Source: Pseudisothecium myosuroides (Eukaryota; Streptophyta; Bryopsida; Hypnales; Lembophyllaceae). Taken from it: a stretch of 64,000 nucleotides of DNA. The notes beneath the pieces are model-generated. The model saw nothing but the letters and a program-made list of their open reading frames with translations. It ran no database searches and had not been told where the DNA came from. The stretch covers positions 12,400,001 to 12,464,000 of the forward strand of contig OX637297.1 in NCBI GenBank assembly GCA_951799445.1, given 5' to 3'. Within the stretch, counting starts at the first letter, position 1. Every line of letters begins with the position of its first letter. The translations under genes were made by a program, and so were the position numbers. Shown here in pieces: positions 54,094 to 64,000 of the stretch.

Positions 54094-57000
54094 CCCCTAA
54101 AGGACTGAGGCCTTTTTTCTGCCAAAAAACACTGAAACCTGCCATTTCTATAGCAAAAAGTAAAAAAAATTGAAAATTGTTTTTTTTTCACATCTCACCA
54201 CAAGATCTTACACCTAACTAGTATGAGAATGTGTGGAAAAAATTTCAGAATTTTTGACCGCACAAATTGCAAGATATCTGCGTTTAAAGTAGAAAAAACA
54301 AGTTTTTCAGCACATTGTGGGACTAGATTTTTTGACTTTGAACATTTTTAACTTAAAAATTTTGCACTACAGAGTCTTGAGCTTTAAATCTTTACAGTGG
54401 AGAATTTAGTTGAGAGTCTAGGGAAAAAAAAATTGAAAAAAACTTAATTATCATTCTGTGGGCGCAAGATTACCCACCCTTGGTAATAAAGCAAACACCG
54501 ACCAGTTTCTATGCCTTTATCCACATTTTTTAATATATGGGGGTGATGTGAGCGCGGTCCACTGTGCCTTCCAAGCAATGGATCTTTTTTGTTAACGTTT
54601 CCTAAGTTTCGTGGATGGCAGCGAATAATTAGTAATGCATGTAGCAACTCACAAGTTAACTGCAATGTTCAGAGTGTTGATGAAATCCTAACTCCCTAAC
54701 TATCTATCCTATGTCGAGGGTCGACTGAGTAGTGGGTGCCATTTATAACGTCCTTAACTACGTAAAAAGAGGAACCCTTATGTTCCTTCCATGAACCCCT
54801 AAGACTATCTTGGGTTTCTAAAACTCCACCTAGAAGTTCTACTTTTTAAAGCTACCCCTATAGTTCCAACTTTGGAATGTGACTCTAGATTTACTTCTTT
54901 AACTTGGTTCTTAACTACTGACTTGTGCTCGGTGTTGACTTTTAATTCTAGGTTTCTATTCCTACATTAACTCTAAGATTTACCCTTGAATTTTTAACTC
55001 TAGGTTTTAACTTTTAACTCTAAGGTTTTACTCCTAAATTAACTCTAAGATTTATCCTTGAATTTTAACTCTATGTTTTAACTTTTAACTCTAAGGTTTT
55101 ACTCCTAAATTAACTCTAAGATTTACCCTTGAATTCTATGTTCTCATTTCTAAACTACTCTAAGATTTACCCTCTAAAGTTAACTCTACTTCTTCACTTT
55201 CTACTGTAGATTCTTATTCCTAATTTAACTCTAGGTTTTTGACTTTTAACTCTAAATTTTTACTTCTAAAATTAATCCCCCATTTTAACCTCTGGGTTTG
55301 ACTCTACGTTTTCACTTTGACTCTAGATTTTTCTACTTCCAACTAACTCTAAAATTTTACTTCTACCTCTAACTTTTAACTTCTACTTTTAGCTTTTCAC
55401 TCTAACTTTTTACTTCCCAAAGTTAACTCCAACTTTCGACTTTTGAATTTTAACTTCCCTAATTAAAATCTCAATTTAATCCTAGGTTTTTAACTCGCTA
55501 TTTGATCTTTAATTTTAATCCTAAATCCTCCCTCTAATCTAATCCTAATTTCCGTCCATTGTTTCTTGTGGTTCACTTTTAATTAAAATTCCTCTGTTCT
55601 ACCCCCTACCGCTTAACTTAGCCTAACGCGGTCAGTTTACAGTCAAATCTTAATTATAAGATGTTTTCGGAAACCTCTATTCCTAATCTATCAACTTTTG
55701 AATCTAAACTTCTAATTTACACTAATCTCGGATGCTAATCACGTTCTAAGGGCTGATTAGGAAAACAATTGCTAATTAGGGAGAAACGACTAGGATTAGT
55801 TTAATGACCCACCTCGTTACTGCTAGTGTCGGAAATGACGTCATCCCCGTCCACATGCGCGTCCTCGTGCTCCATGGTGACCACTCGCGATTGTCTTATT
55901 TTATTTTTGCATTACGGTTTTTATTTATTTTATTTTTTTCAAGGCCCACGGCTTAATTTGTAGAAAAGAAAACGTTACACGTATGATGTTCTAACCCTTT
56001 CCCTCCATTTCCTTCTCCTTTTCTTTCTCTCCTCCTTCTTCTACACTAGCACTATTCCACCTAAGCTTTTATGAGTCTTACACTATGGTTTCAAACTACG
56101 AGAAGGGTTTAAATGTTCTTCCTACCCTCTTACGCAACCTTGCTTTGTGTCATCCTAATCCTCCTCCCAACGGTTGCAAGGAGTTCTTCTAGATTTCCTA
56201 CCTAATCTCCTAAATAGGCACTATTCATCATCTCTCTCCCTTCCACTCCTATAACACATGCTTCTCCCTAATTTCCTTCCATTGTGTGTAGGTGTGAGTG
56301 GTGATGCAGGTTGAACCGGATGTTTTTGTGCAGGTGGCGTGTGGAATGGCAACCTCTATTTGTCCCTCCTCCCTTTTGTATTTTTAGCCCTAGTCCTACT
56401 TCAACCCCTCTTAGCACAAAATTAGTCCAACATGCTTTTGGTTTGTTTTGCCTTTGTTTATGTTCGGGTTTGGGGAGAACCAAAAATAAATAAAAAAACA
56501 CGAGAGAGTCCAAAATTTGGAGAGGAGCCCGAATGGCCCCAGCCTCCCCTGCTGGACTGAGAGAGCTGCTGTACCGAGAAAGCTGCTGTATCGGACAGCT
56601 GCTGTACCGGGATAGCTGCTGTATCAGGAGAGCTGCTGGCCCTCCGGCTGGCTGGGGGGTCGGCCAAATTTTTTAATTAATTTTTTTTTTTTTTCCCGGT
56701 TATGGCTACTGGTTCTGTTTGTTGGCTGGCTCGTTTGTTGGTCTGATGTTGGCTGGCTTATTATGCTGGTCTGATGTTGGCTGGCCGCATGCTGGTTCTG
56801 GAACTCGATTTCTGACTAAGGCTAAAGAGACTGGAAATTTGGCTAAAGCCAAATAAAAAGACTAGATTCTTGCTAACCTAGGGGGGGATAGAACTTTGGG
56901 GGGTGCTAGATCTACTAAGATTTTTGGGATACAACTAACTAAATAAAACTTGAGGAACCACTAAACTCTCTTAAACTTTGGGAAATGACTAAACTTTACT

Positions 57001-59758
57001 AAGTGCAAAGGAACCTACATATCTTGGAAGCTAAACTCTGGAGGTTTCCACAAAGGTCTTGGAAATTAGACTTTGGATCTAAACACGGGGGAGGTGCAAA
57101 GCTTCGCCGTGAAATTGGTTTTAACACCAACTTTAGGACTTCTAGACTCCCCGGGGGTTCAAAGCTCCGCCGTCTACACTTTTAACATTCGCTTTAGGAC
57201 TTCTACTTTGTTACTAGTTCAAAGCTTCGCCGTTCCCAAGGGGGGTCCACACAGTGAGAGAGACTTTAGAAGAGGAAAAAGCTAAACTTTTAAAGAAAAC
57301 AACCACACGTGAGTTCAAAGCTTCGCCGTCCCAAAGGGGGGTCCACACAGTGAGAGAGACTTTAGAAGAGGGAAAAGCTAAACTGTTAAAAAAAAAAACC
57401 ACACGTAAGTTCAAAGCTTCGCCGTCCCAGAGGGGGGTCCACTCAACAAGGAGAAGGTTAGAAGAGGGTATAAGAAAAATACAAAGAGGAAAACACACAA
57501 GTTAGACCACGTGGCAACACAAAGCTCACACGCTAAAGGCCCCCCAAAGCGGCATCGCCAAGGTACGGTGGGGGGTGACTTTAGGATTAGTGCAAGATAC
57601 AAAAAAAAGGACTCTTAAACTTCACAAGTTAGATCACAACACGTACAAGAGGGAGAGAGAGGCTCTCCACTCACAACAAAGTACCAAAAACTTCACAAAA
57701 GAGTACACAAAGCAAGGTAGAAGGACCCTCAAGGACCTTCAAAGCTTGAAAATAAGCAACAATGGAGCCAAAAGTGCTCCGAAAACACCGTAGAGGTTTT
57801 TGGCTTCAAACGCCAAAATATCCAAAATAACTTGGACCCACGGACCCAAAACAAGAATTGGGGGTGTTCTAGAGAGAGAAATGGGGCCCTTATATAGGTT
57901 TCCAAGGGCTCACCCCTCCCTCTAGAGTTCTAAGGTAACCTTATCAACGGGGATTTTCATCCTCATCCTCAAAGATTTTCATCCTACATCCTAAATTTCT
58001 ACTTCTACCATCTATGCTGGACCAACATCCTAACTTTTGGAGATTAGCTCCAATCGCCAAACGGATTGCGCTGTTGGATCCAGAACGCCGTGTTTCGTAC
58101 TAGATTTGCCTACCCCCCGTACCGAGGCCAAAAACCCATCGTAGGCTAATTTAGTTTAAAAACCAAATCGTGGTAAAATCCTAGATCTTGGGGGTCTCCT
58201 ATTTTGAGAAATGTGAATAGCCTAGGGTCTCCGATAGGTGCGAGAGAGTCGGGAAGGACTTTTGGTTGACTTCGTTTCGCCATCGTATGGGCCCAGGATG
58301 CCGGTCAACGTGGCGGGGACCCTGCCACGTGGTTAATTCCCGAGGAATCTCGCCGGTTTGGATACTTGCCGCTATCGGAATGTCGTGAAACTTCACGGAG
58401 CGCATTATTAACATAAAACAAGCTAGTCTAATTTTTAGTGAGATTTTATTGTAACCTGGGTAATTTCCATGAAATTCCCGTTGGAGGTTAGGAGGGTTGA
58501 CCACCCGGAAAAAGGTTCTTCTGCAAGTCGGAAGATGCCAGGATTTTTCACGTGACCTCTCAGGGAGTCGCATGAAAGACGTGCGGGTGCGTTTCCGTAC
58601 CTGGCACGATTGGTCAATGGAGATTCAAAACTGGCCATCTCCTCGAATTAGCGACGGTGCGGGAATCTTCTGCAGGTGGAAGAATCTTGGCGAACCGATT
58701 TCGCCGTTGGACTCCTGGCATGGGATTCACCCTAGAACACCATCCTTGGGCTGTAGATTCCTCCACGGGCCCGGTCTTGCGTGAGTGGCTCCTGCATGCT
58801 AACAATCGGGATTTTGGGAATTCGTCGATCTAATGGGGAATTCTAAATCTAACTCTAGGACCCGACCTAGTGGCCTCGCTGTGGATCCCTCGGACCAACC
58901 TAGCCATGAATCGCCACATTCATGGTGGGATTTAGCCCTTTTGGGGCTGTGTGACTCAAATCCTCCAAATCTAACCTTTTCGTTATTTTTATACCATTTT
59001 TAGGCAAGGTTTGGGGGATTCTAAGTAAAAAACACAAATCTAGACCAAATACTATAATGGGTATGACACAACCCTATTTCGGTTCTACACTCTTTTTATG
59101 GATTTTTGTATACTTTTATCAACTTTAAATTGCAAATTTCCAAAAAAATAATTCTACGAGTCCCAAGTGACAAATTGGGAGCTCACACATTCTTAAAAAA
59201 ATTGTCAAGTAGAAGTAGGTACAAGATCGAAGGAAAATCTAAAATATGAATGTTTCTTAGATGGAATTAAAATGCACTAATCCCAATGGTGAGATTGTTC
59301 TAGCAAGTAAACTTAACCATGCAAAAAATAAAAAATTGAAAAATTTGAAAAATTGCATTCAAAAATGAATCCTACAAGTTATTTTTTTCAAGAAGATGCT
59401 CTAACTACCCAAAAAACAAAATGGTCCATAAGTTTCTCATAACATATCCAAATGAAATGAATTAAAACTTTTCAAATAGACAAAAATATATTCTATGAGG
59501 AAATTTTTTTTTTTTTTTTAATTCAAATTTTTGTCCATTTTTTCTACTGCCCAGGCTCCCCCCCGTCCCCTGTTTTGAGTTTATTTGGTCATAACTTTTT
59601 TTTCCAGGCACCGACTGTGAATAAAATTATATTCCCACAAAGTTTATCAATTTTTCTATCTCCAAAAAAAATTTCAAAAACTCACAAGAAAATTTCAGCC
59701 CGTAGGTAACTGCCCGAAAACGCATTTGTCCCCCAAAGGATCAACGGTCCTTTGAGAA
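54094..59758 (-). mobile_element. TTAA element, family G, split by giant LTR (middle level I)
   Basis: TTAA at 54090-54093 and 59759-59762. The left end is CCCCTAAAGGACTGAGGCC. The right end is eroded. The two parts, 54094-54456 and 59188-59758, total about 930 bases, the length of the copy at 30299-31232 (934), and match it in reverse. Confidence 0.65.
54457..59187 (-). mobile_element. Giant solo-LTR-like element, inverted copy L2 (4.7 kb; inner level)
   Basis: Reads TGTGGGCGCAAGATTAC at 54457 and ends GGGAGCTCACA at 59187: the reverse of L1. A perfect CATTC duplication lies at 54452-54456 and 59188-59192. It keeps the TATA box (57889-57900) and the GGCGAAGCTTTGAACC minisatellite, but its middle holds different short repeats (AGCTGCTGTACCGGG units of about 17 bases at 56560-56645). 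No gene supported; open frames in it repeat the minisatellites. Confidence 0.7.
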
Positions 59759-60543
59759 TTAAGAAGATGTGGAAAAAATTTCAGAATTTTCCACTATGCG
59801 GATTGCAAGATATTTGCGTTTGAATTGACAAAAAATGGGCAACTACCCTTCACAAGATCACACTTGTATAAAAAAGATGTCCAAAATAGTGGTTACCCTT
59901 TGGATTCATTCTTCAAGGAAAGTTGGCTACATGCTTGAAAATTTTTAGATCGTTTGGAATTGAACAACATATAGGGAAAGAAGAGTAAGTAGAAAGAGGT
60001 AGAGAATGACTCAAAATACTAAATTGTCAAGAATTTAATTATGGAATTGAAAAATGCCAATTCCAACGGTTGTAATAAACAATCTACATCCAATGTTTTA
60101 ATTTTTTTTCAAAAACATTGAAAATTGAGTAAAATAAAGGACTTCAAAGTTTATTTTAGAGTAGAGATTCCATAACTACCTTCAAACTAAAATCCCTCAT
60201 AACTTTTGACTTTTTAATCCAAATGGAATGATTCAAAGCTTTTCATACATATATATATATATAAATCTACAGAACCAAATTCAAATTTTTTATTTTTCCA
60301 AAAAGTGATTTTAAAGAATTTTTTTGAGTTGCCTGGACTGCCCGCCGAAAGTGGAAATTTACATATCATGCAATAACTTTTTAACCATATAGTCAAAAGT
60401 TATGAAAATTGTTGGGCCTCGAAGCTACTCGTTGGGCACATGTTGTGTGAAAATTTCAAAGAAAAAAAAAAAAATCCACTCGTAGTGAGTTGCACAAAAT
60501 TGTTATGTTGTCAAAAAATGGTGTTTGGTCCTTTAGGGGTTAA

Positions 60544-61683
60544 ATGAACACTTCATTTGTTAGCAATCATGTGCTACCTCAAAAGATTATTTTCTTAACA
60601 ATCGGATGTGTACATCAAAATTATTTGTACTTGTCCATAACTTTCAAAACAGCTTGAGCAGTTTGAGAATCTTTGAAAACTCTTTTGCGCAAACACTCAT
60701 GTAGTTTTACAAATTTGTAGCTATGTCAATTACAAGAGAGAAGTACAAGTGTAAAAAAAAAATTTGAAGTAAACTGTCCAAATTGCTCATAGCTTTTCAC
60801 TCCTTCATGAAAATGGAATGATACAAAGGTTCCCACGAATTTAAAAATACAATGAACAAATATTGAATGTTCATATTTCCCAAAACTGATTTCACTAGAA
60901 CTTCCCAAACTGCCCAATTAGTGAAAAAATTTGGAACAGAGGCTATAACTTTTGACTTGTATTTCCAAATGTCAAGAACTTCTAGCATATATGTAATGTA
61001 CTCCTCATCTCCGGGTTTTTTGGAAATTTCAGCCAGATTTATGGAAACCTGCAGTCACATGTACGGATGTACCTATGAAAATTGCCAATGTTGCTAAATA
61101 TAGCAAGCTGGTCCTACAGGGGGTAATACATGTAACACATTCTTAGGAAATCAATTTGCCGGACACGTTGTTTAGTACGGTCTGCTTTTACCTTACCACA
61201 CAATTTTCAAAACTACATTTTGCATAAGCGACCTGCATGTGCTCAGAAAGTTGTGAGCATTCAAATTTACGGAAAAGTCATTCTCGTTCAGACAGGAACA
61301 ACAGCTCCAGCACTTGAGGATCTCAGGTGTCACTAATTAAATTTCTTTCATGGTGGACCTCAATGACGAAACACAATTCAAAGTTTAATCCAGGCTACTA
61401 ATTCCTGAAGTGTTCACAAATAGGAAGTCTTTATTTTCCAGGAATCCTGATTCTTTTTCCACCACTGCATCAAGAAAAACACCTGTGACAGGCTTTTGTT
61501 ATATTCAGCTACCTTTCCAATATTATAATGAGATTCATGCTACAATCCGAGTTGTTGCTGACACGGTCAATTTCAGATCTACTAACGTTATTTCACTTCT
61601 TGTTCACCCCAATGATAAGGCAGAAGCTCCGGCTGCTTTTTCCCACTAACCAACTCTCCAAACTGCCACTTCAATAGCAAACC
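60544..61683. other. Spacer without recognised features
   Basis: AT-rich. A GGGGGTAATAC stretch at about 61120 might be an eroded TTAA-element end, but no partner was found. No gene seen. Confidence 0.3.
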
Positions 61684-62004
61684 AGTAAGGTAGGAGGTCC
61701 TGAAATCGCTCATTTTAGAGCTGAAACTGAATTTTGGAGAGGTGAAACCTCTCTAAACATTTTTCAGTGAATTTTCCTTGAAAGACAAGAGGAATTGGCA
61801 TCTAACCCAAGTCGTTTCATATTTTTCGGAACTTTCTAGAATTAGTTACAAATTTTTGAAGTTGGAAAAAAGTGGTCATTTGTGGTCATCAAAAGCGAGC
61901 ACCTCCTAAAATGAGCATAGGTGGTACATTCAAGAAAGCAAAATGTACCTCTGAGCCATGTTCGCTTTTAATGCCCACTCCGTTTTACAGCCTCCTACCT
62001 TACT
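61684..62004 (+). mobile_element. Small TIR element (321 bp)
   Basis: Perfect 14-base inverted ends AGTAAGGTAGGAGG and CCTCCTACCTTACT. No clear target duplication was found. Non-coding. Confidence 0.45.
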
Positions 62005-62689
62005 ATACTTCACAACTATAGTACTGAATATTTTTAAAACGTGGGCCCCCTGGGTGCGGAACTCATGTAAGGTAAGGAAGTATGCTATAGAATTGACCAT
62101 TGGAGGACTCGTTTGCCTTTTTCACAGGTTTTCCTAAATACAAATTTGTGTGGATCATTTTTCAGAGAAACAAAAAAGGGATGCGGAACTCTTGCTTTCC
62201 TGGTTTGATCTTAAAAAGTTGTTATTAAAATTTTGTTTTAGAAAATGTAAAAATTTCCGTCAAGAATGTGGTCCATTGGTTCTGTGTACTTTTTCCTTTT
62301 ATCTATGGAATTTGTCCATGTGTTTCAAGGGAAAGAAAAAAAAGGGGTGCGCAACGTAACAGAAGTGGTTTCATATTTTTTGATTATTTATTGAATTCAT
62401 TACAAATTAAAAAAAGAAAAATGTTGTCGGCATCTATTAGGGACTCTACTTCTTCAAAAGTCCAACCACTTTCAACTTCTAAAGTGATTTCAATAACTGG
62501 AGGCCAATGATTGGCTTTTTCTAAAAAAATGCTTTTCTATCGATTTTCTCAATGGCTTCAGAGCGAGCTTCAGAGGTCCATTGAAGGACCACCTAATCTC
62601 CATTTCAAACCTAAATATAGGGTCGATTTCTAGAGGCCCATTGGTATTAGAACGGCTCAGAGAACAACTTCTGTAACAATTATATCAAA

Positions 62690-63815
62690 TCAAAATGACC
62701 ACAATGTTGAGCACTTGGAAACCTTAGAAACATTATTTGCTTTAACAATTTCACCATTGGGATTGGTACATTTTAATTCCTTTTGAAAGATATTAGGATT
62801 CTACATTTTCCTTCAATTTTGTACCTACTTCATCTTAACAATTTTTTGAAGCATTGAATCTTAAATCCTTCTTAATTTTGTGCTTCCTCTTCACACTCAA
62901 CGGAGTTGTTTACTATAAAGATTTGGAATTTAGAACAATATAGTACTGTAGTGTCGAGAAATTAAGTTTAAAATGTTCAAAAGAAGAAAATCTAGTGCCA
63001 CTGCCTGCAACAGAACTTGTTCTTTCATTTTGACCCCAAAATGACCCTGGAATTTCTTGAGCTTCTAGGAATTTGCTCTAAATTGAATTAAAAGCCAACA
63101 ATTTGAGAAGTTGTATCAATTCTTTTTGAATTGTAACCGTATAAAATCAAATTAGACATGTTAGATATCACATTAGAAAAGAAAGCTTCTTCGGAGGACA
63201 AATGGGATTTCAGGCGGGTACCAACGGGCTGAATTTTTCTCGTGATTTTTAGAATCTTTTTTTGAAGATAGAAAAACTGATCAATTTTGTGGGAATTTTG
63301 TTTTTTCCACAATCAGTGCTCAGGAACAACAGTTTTGACCAAATAAGTTCAAAACTACGGACAAGGGGTAGTCCAAGCAACAAAAAAAACATTTGCAACA
63401 ACTTGAATTTTATTTTTTTTAATTTTTTCTTTATACATTATATTCTTTTAAGAATGAAAGTTTATTTTTTTATTTTATTTTATTTTTTTCTTGGACTTTC
63501 AACTCTATTCTCCAAATATAGCTTTGAAGCTCAAAATTGTGTAGTGCAAAAAATTTAAGTTAAAAATGTTGAAAGTCCATAAATCTAGTCCCGCCGTGTG
63601 CTAGAAAGCTTGTTTTTTTCACTTTAAATGCAGATATATTGCAATCAGTGTGGTCATAAATCCAAAAAAAAACCCACACATTCATATACTAGTTAGGTGT
63701 AAGATCCTACGGCTACATGTGCAAAGAAAATAATTCTTTTTTTTTATGTTTGCTATAGACATGGCAGTTTTGAGTATTATTGGGCAGATTAAAGGCCTCA
63801 GGCCTTTAGGGGGTT
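62690..63815 (+). mobile_element. Family G debris with an inserted family A fragment
   Basis: 62690-63030 and about 63470-63815 follow family G in order and end with GGCCTCAGGCCTTTAGGGGG. Between them 63033-63183 is a truncated family A start (ACCCCAAAATGACCC, 'gaagttgtatcaatt', 'agacatgttagatatcac'). The TTAA sites are eroded. Confidence 0.4.
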
Positions 63816-63837
63816 TGATATCTTGATATCTTTTACA

Positions 63838-64000
63838 TGAAATTTAAATACACAAATTCCAATGGTGAGTTTGTTCTAGAAAGTAAACTAAACCATGTAA
63901 AAATAAAAAAAAAACTGAAAAATTTGAAAAATTGCATTTTGAAGTGAATCCTTCAAGTCTTTTTTTTTAAGAAGATGTTGTAACAGCTTGCCAAAAAACA
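63838..64000 (-). mobile_element. Family G fragment, reverse, running off the right edge
   Basis: Matches about 59260-59420 ('ccaatggtgag.ttgttctag', 'aaaaattgcatt', 'aagaagatg'). Partial at the window end. Confidence 0.4.

Larger units (their letters stand above)
53960..60539 (-). mobile_element. TTAA element, family D, split by a nested insertion (outer level J)
   Basis: TTAA at 53956-53959 and 60540-60543. The left end is TTCCTAAAGGTTTTTGACTA and the right end GGTCCTTTAGGGG. Without the inserted material (54094-59762) about 0.9 kb remains, matching 20370-21195 in reverse. The break is at a TTAA. Confidence 0.65.

Noticed and set aside
57003..57793. Frames in L2 with KAKLLKKTTTRE-type repeats
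   Set aside because: Minisatellite translation inside a non-coding LTR-like element.
1..64000. Reverse transcriptase, integrase or protease genes for the LTR-like elements
   Set aside because: I looked for YxDD, DDE and DTG-type motifs in the larger frames and found none that I could support.

Overview
The window reads as nuclear DNA of a green, probably non-flowering, land plant or close relative. I infer this from short TTTAGGG telomere-type repeats, a plant-style CACTA (TNP2) transposase remnant, a hAT remnant, a likely tRNA-derived SINE, very AT-rich spacers and dense nested insertions. I cannot name the species. No rRNA, tRNA, CRISPR or bacterial operon is visible. Almost every gene is a transposon gene, or a gene of unknown family that looks transposon-associated, and most are broken.

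Layout. 1-9.8 kb: a hAT transposase remnant (minus) cut by one 'gag-like' TG...CA element (copy 0, runs off the left edge). Then comes a minus-strand gene of an unknown family with a WCH[IV]xKLFP motif (copy WCH-1), cut in two by a second gag-like element (copy 1, 4634-8134). 9.8-22.3 kb: TTAA-flanked elements, a 79-bp minisatellite, a third gag-like element (copy 2, 11724-15615) with a 559-codon open frame, and a protein-kinase-like gene (17157-18726). 22.4-29.1 kb: a 5.1-kb solo-LTR-like element inserted just upstream of WCH-2 (27593-29065). 29.4-31.8 kb: three 405-bp tandem repeats, one carrying a TTAA element. 32.5-35.7 kb: WCH-3, a minus-strand locus that ends in a RING-H2 domain. 35.8-42.2 kb: AT-rich repeats. 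43-53.5 kb: a decayed locus with a DUF7869-like gene followed by a CACTA TNP2 gene, broken by two copies of one TIR element and holding a CACTA-ended foldback MITE. 53.9-60.5 kb: a three-level nest (LTR inside TTAA element inside TTAA element). 60.5-64 kb: more TTAA-family debris.

The most unusual signal is a degenerate 12-mer (GCGACCTCGGGT or its complement ACCCGAGGTCGC), repeated roughly 7 to 20 times per cluster. Clusters lie upstream of five otherwise unrelated genes: hAT, WCH-1, kinase, WCH-2 and WCH-3. All have the same orientation relative to the gene. At three of them a conserved 54-bp module follows the array before the start codon. This looks like a shared promoter or subterminal transposase-binding region carried by different cargo genes, possibly an undescribed mobile-element system.

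The insertions can be put in order from target-site duplications: GAGAC around copy 2, GACGT/GACAT around copy 1, ATATA and CATTC around the two giant LTRs, TTAA around the piggyBac-like elements, CTAA around one TIR element and TGT around the CACTA foldback. All of this was read by eye; no search or alignment program was run.
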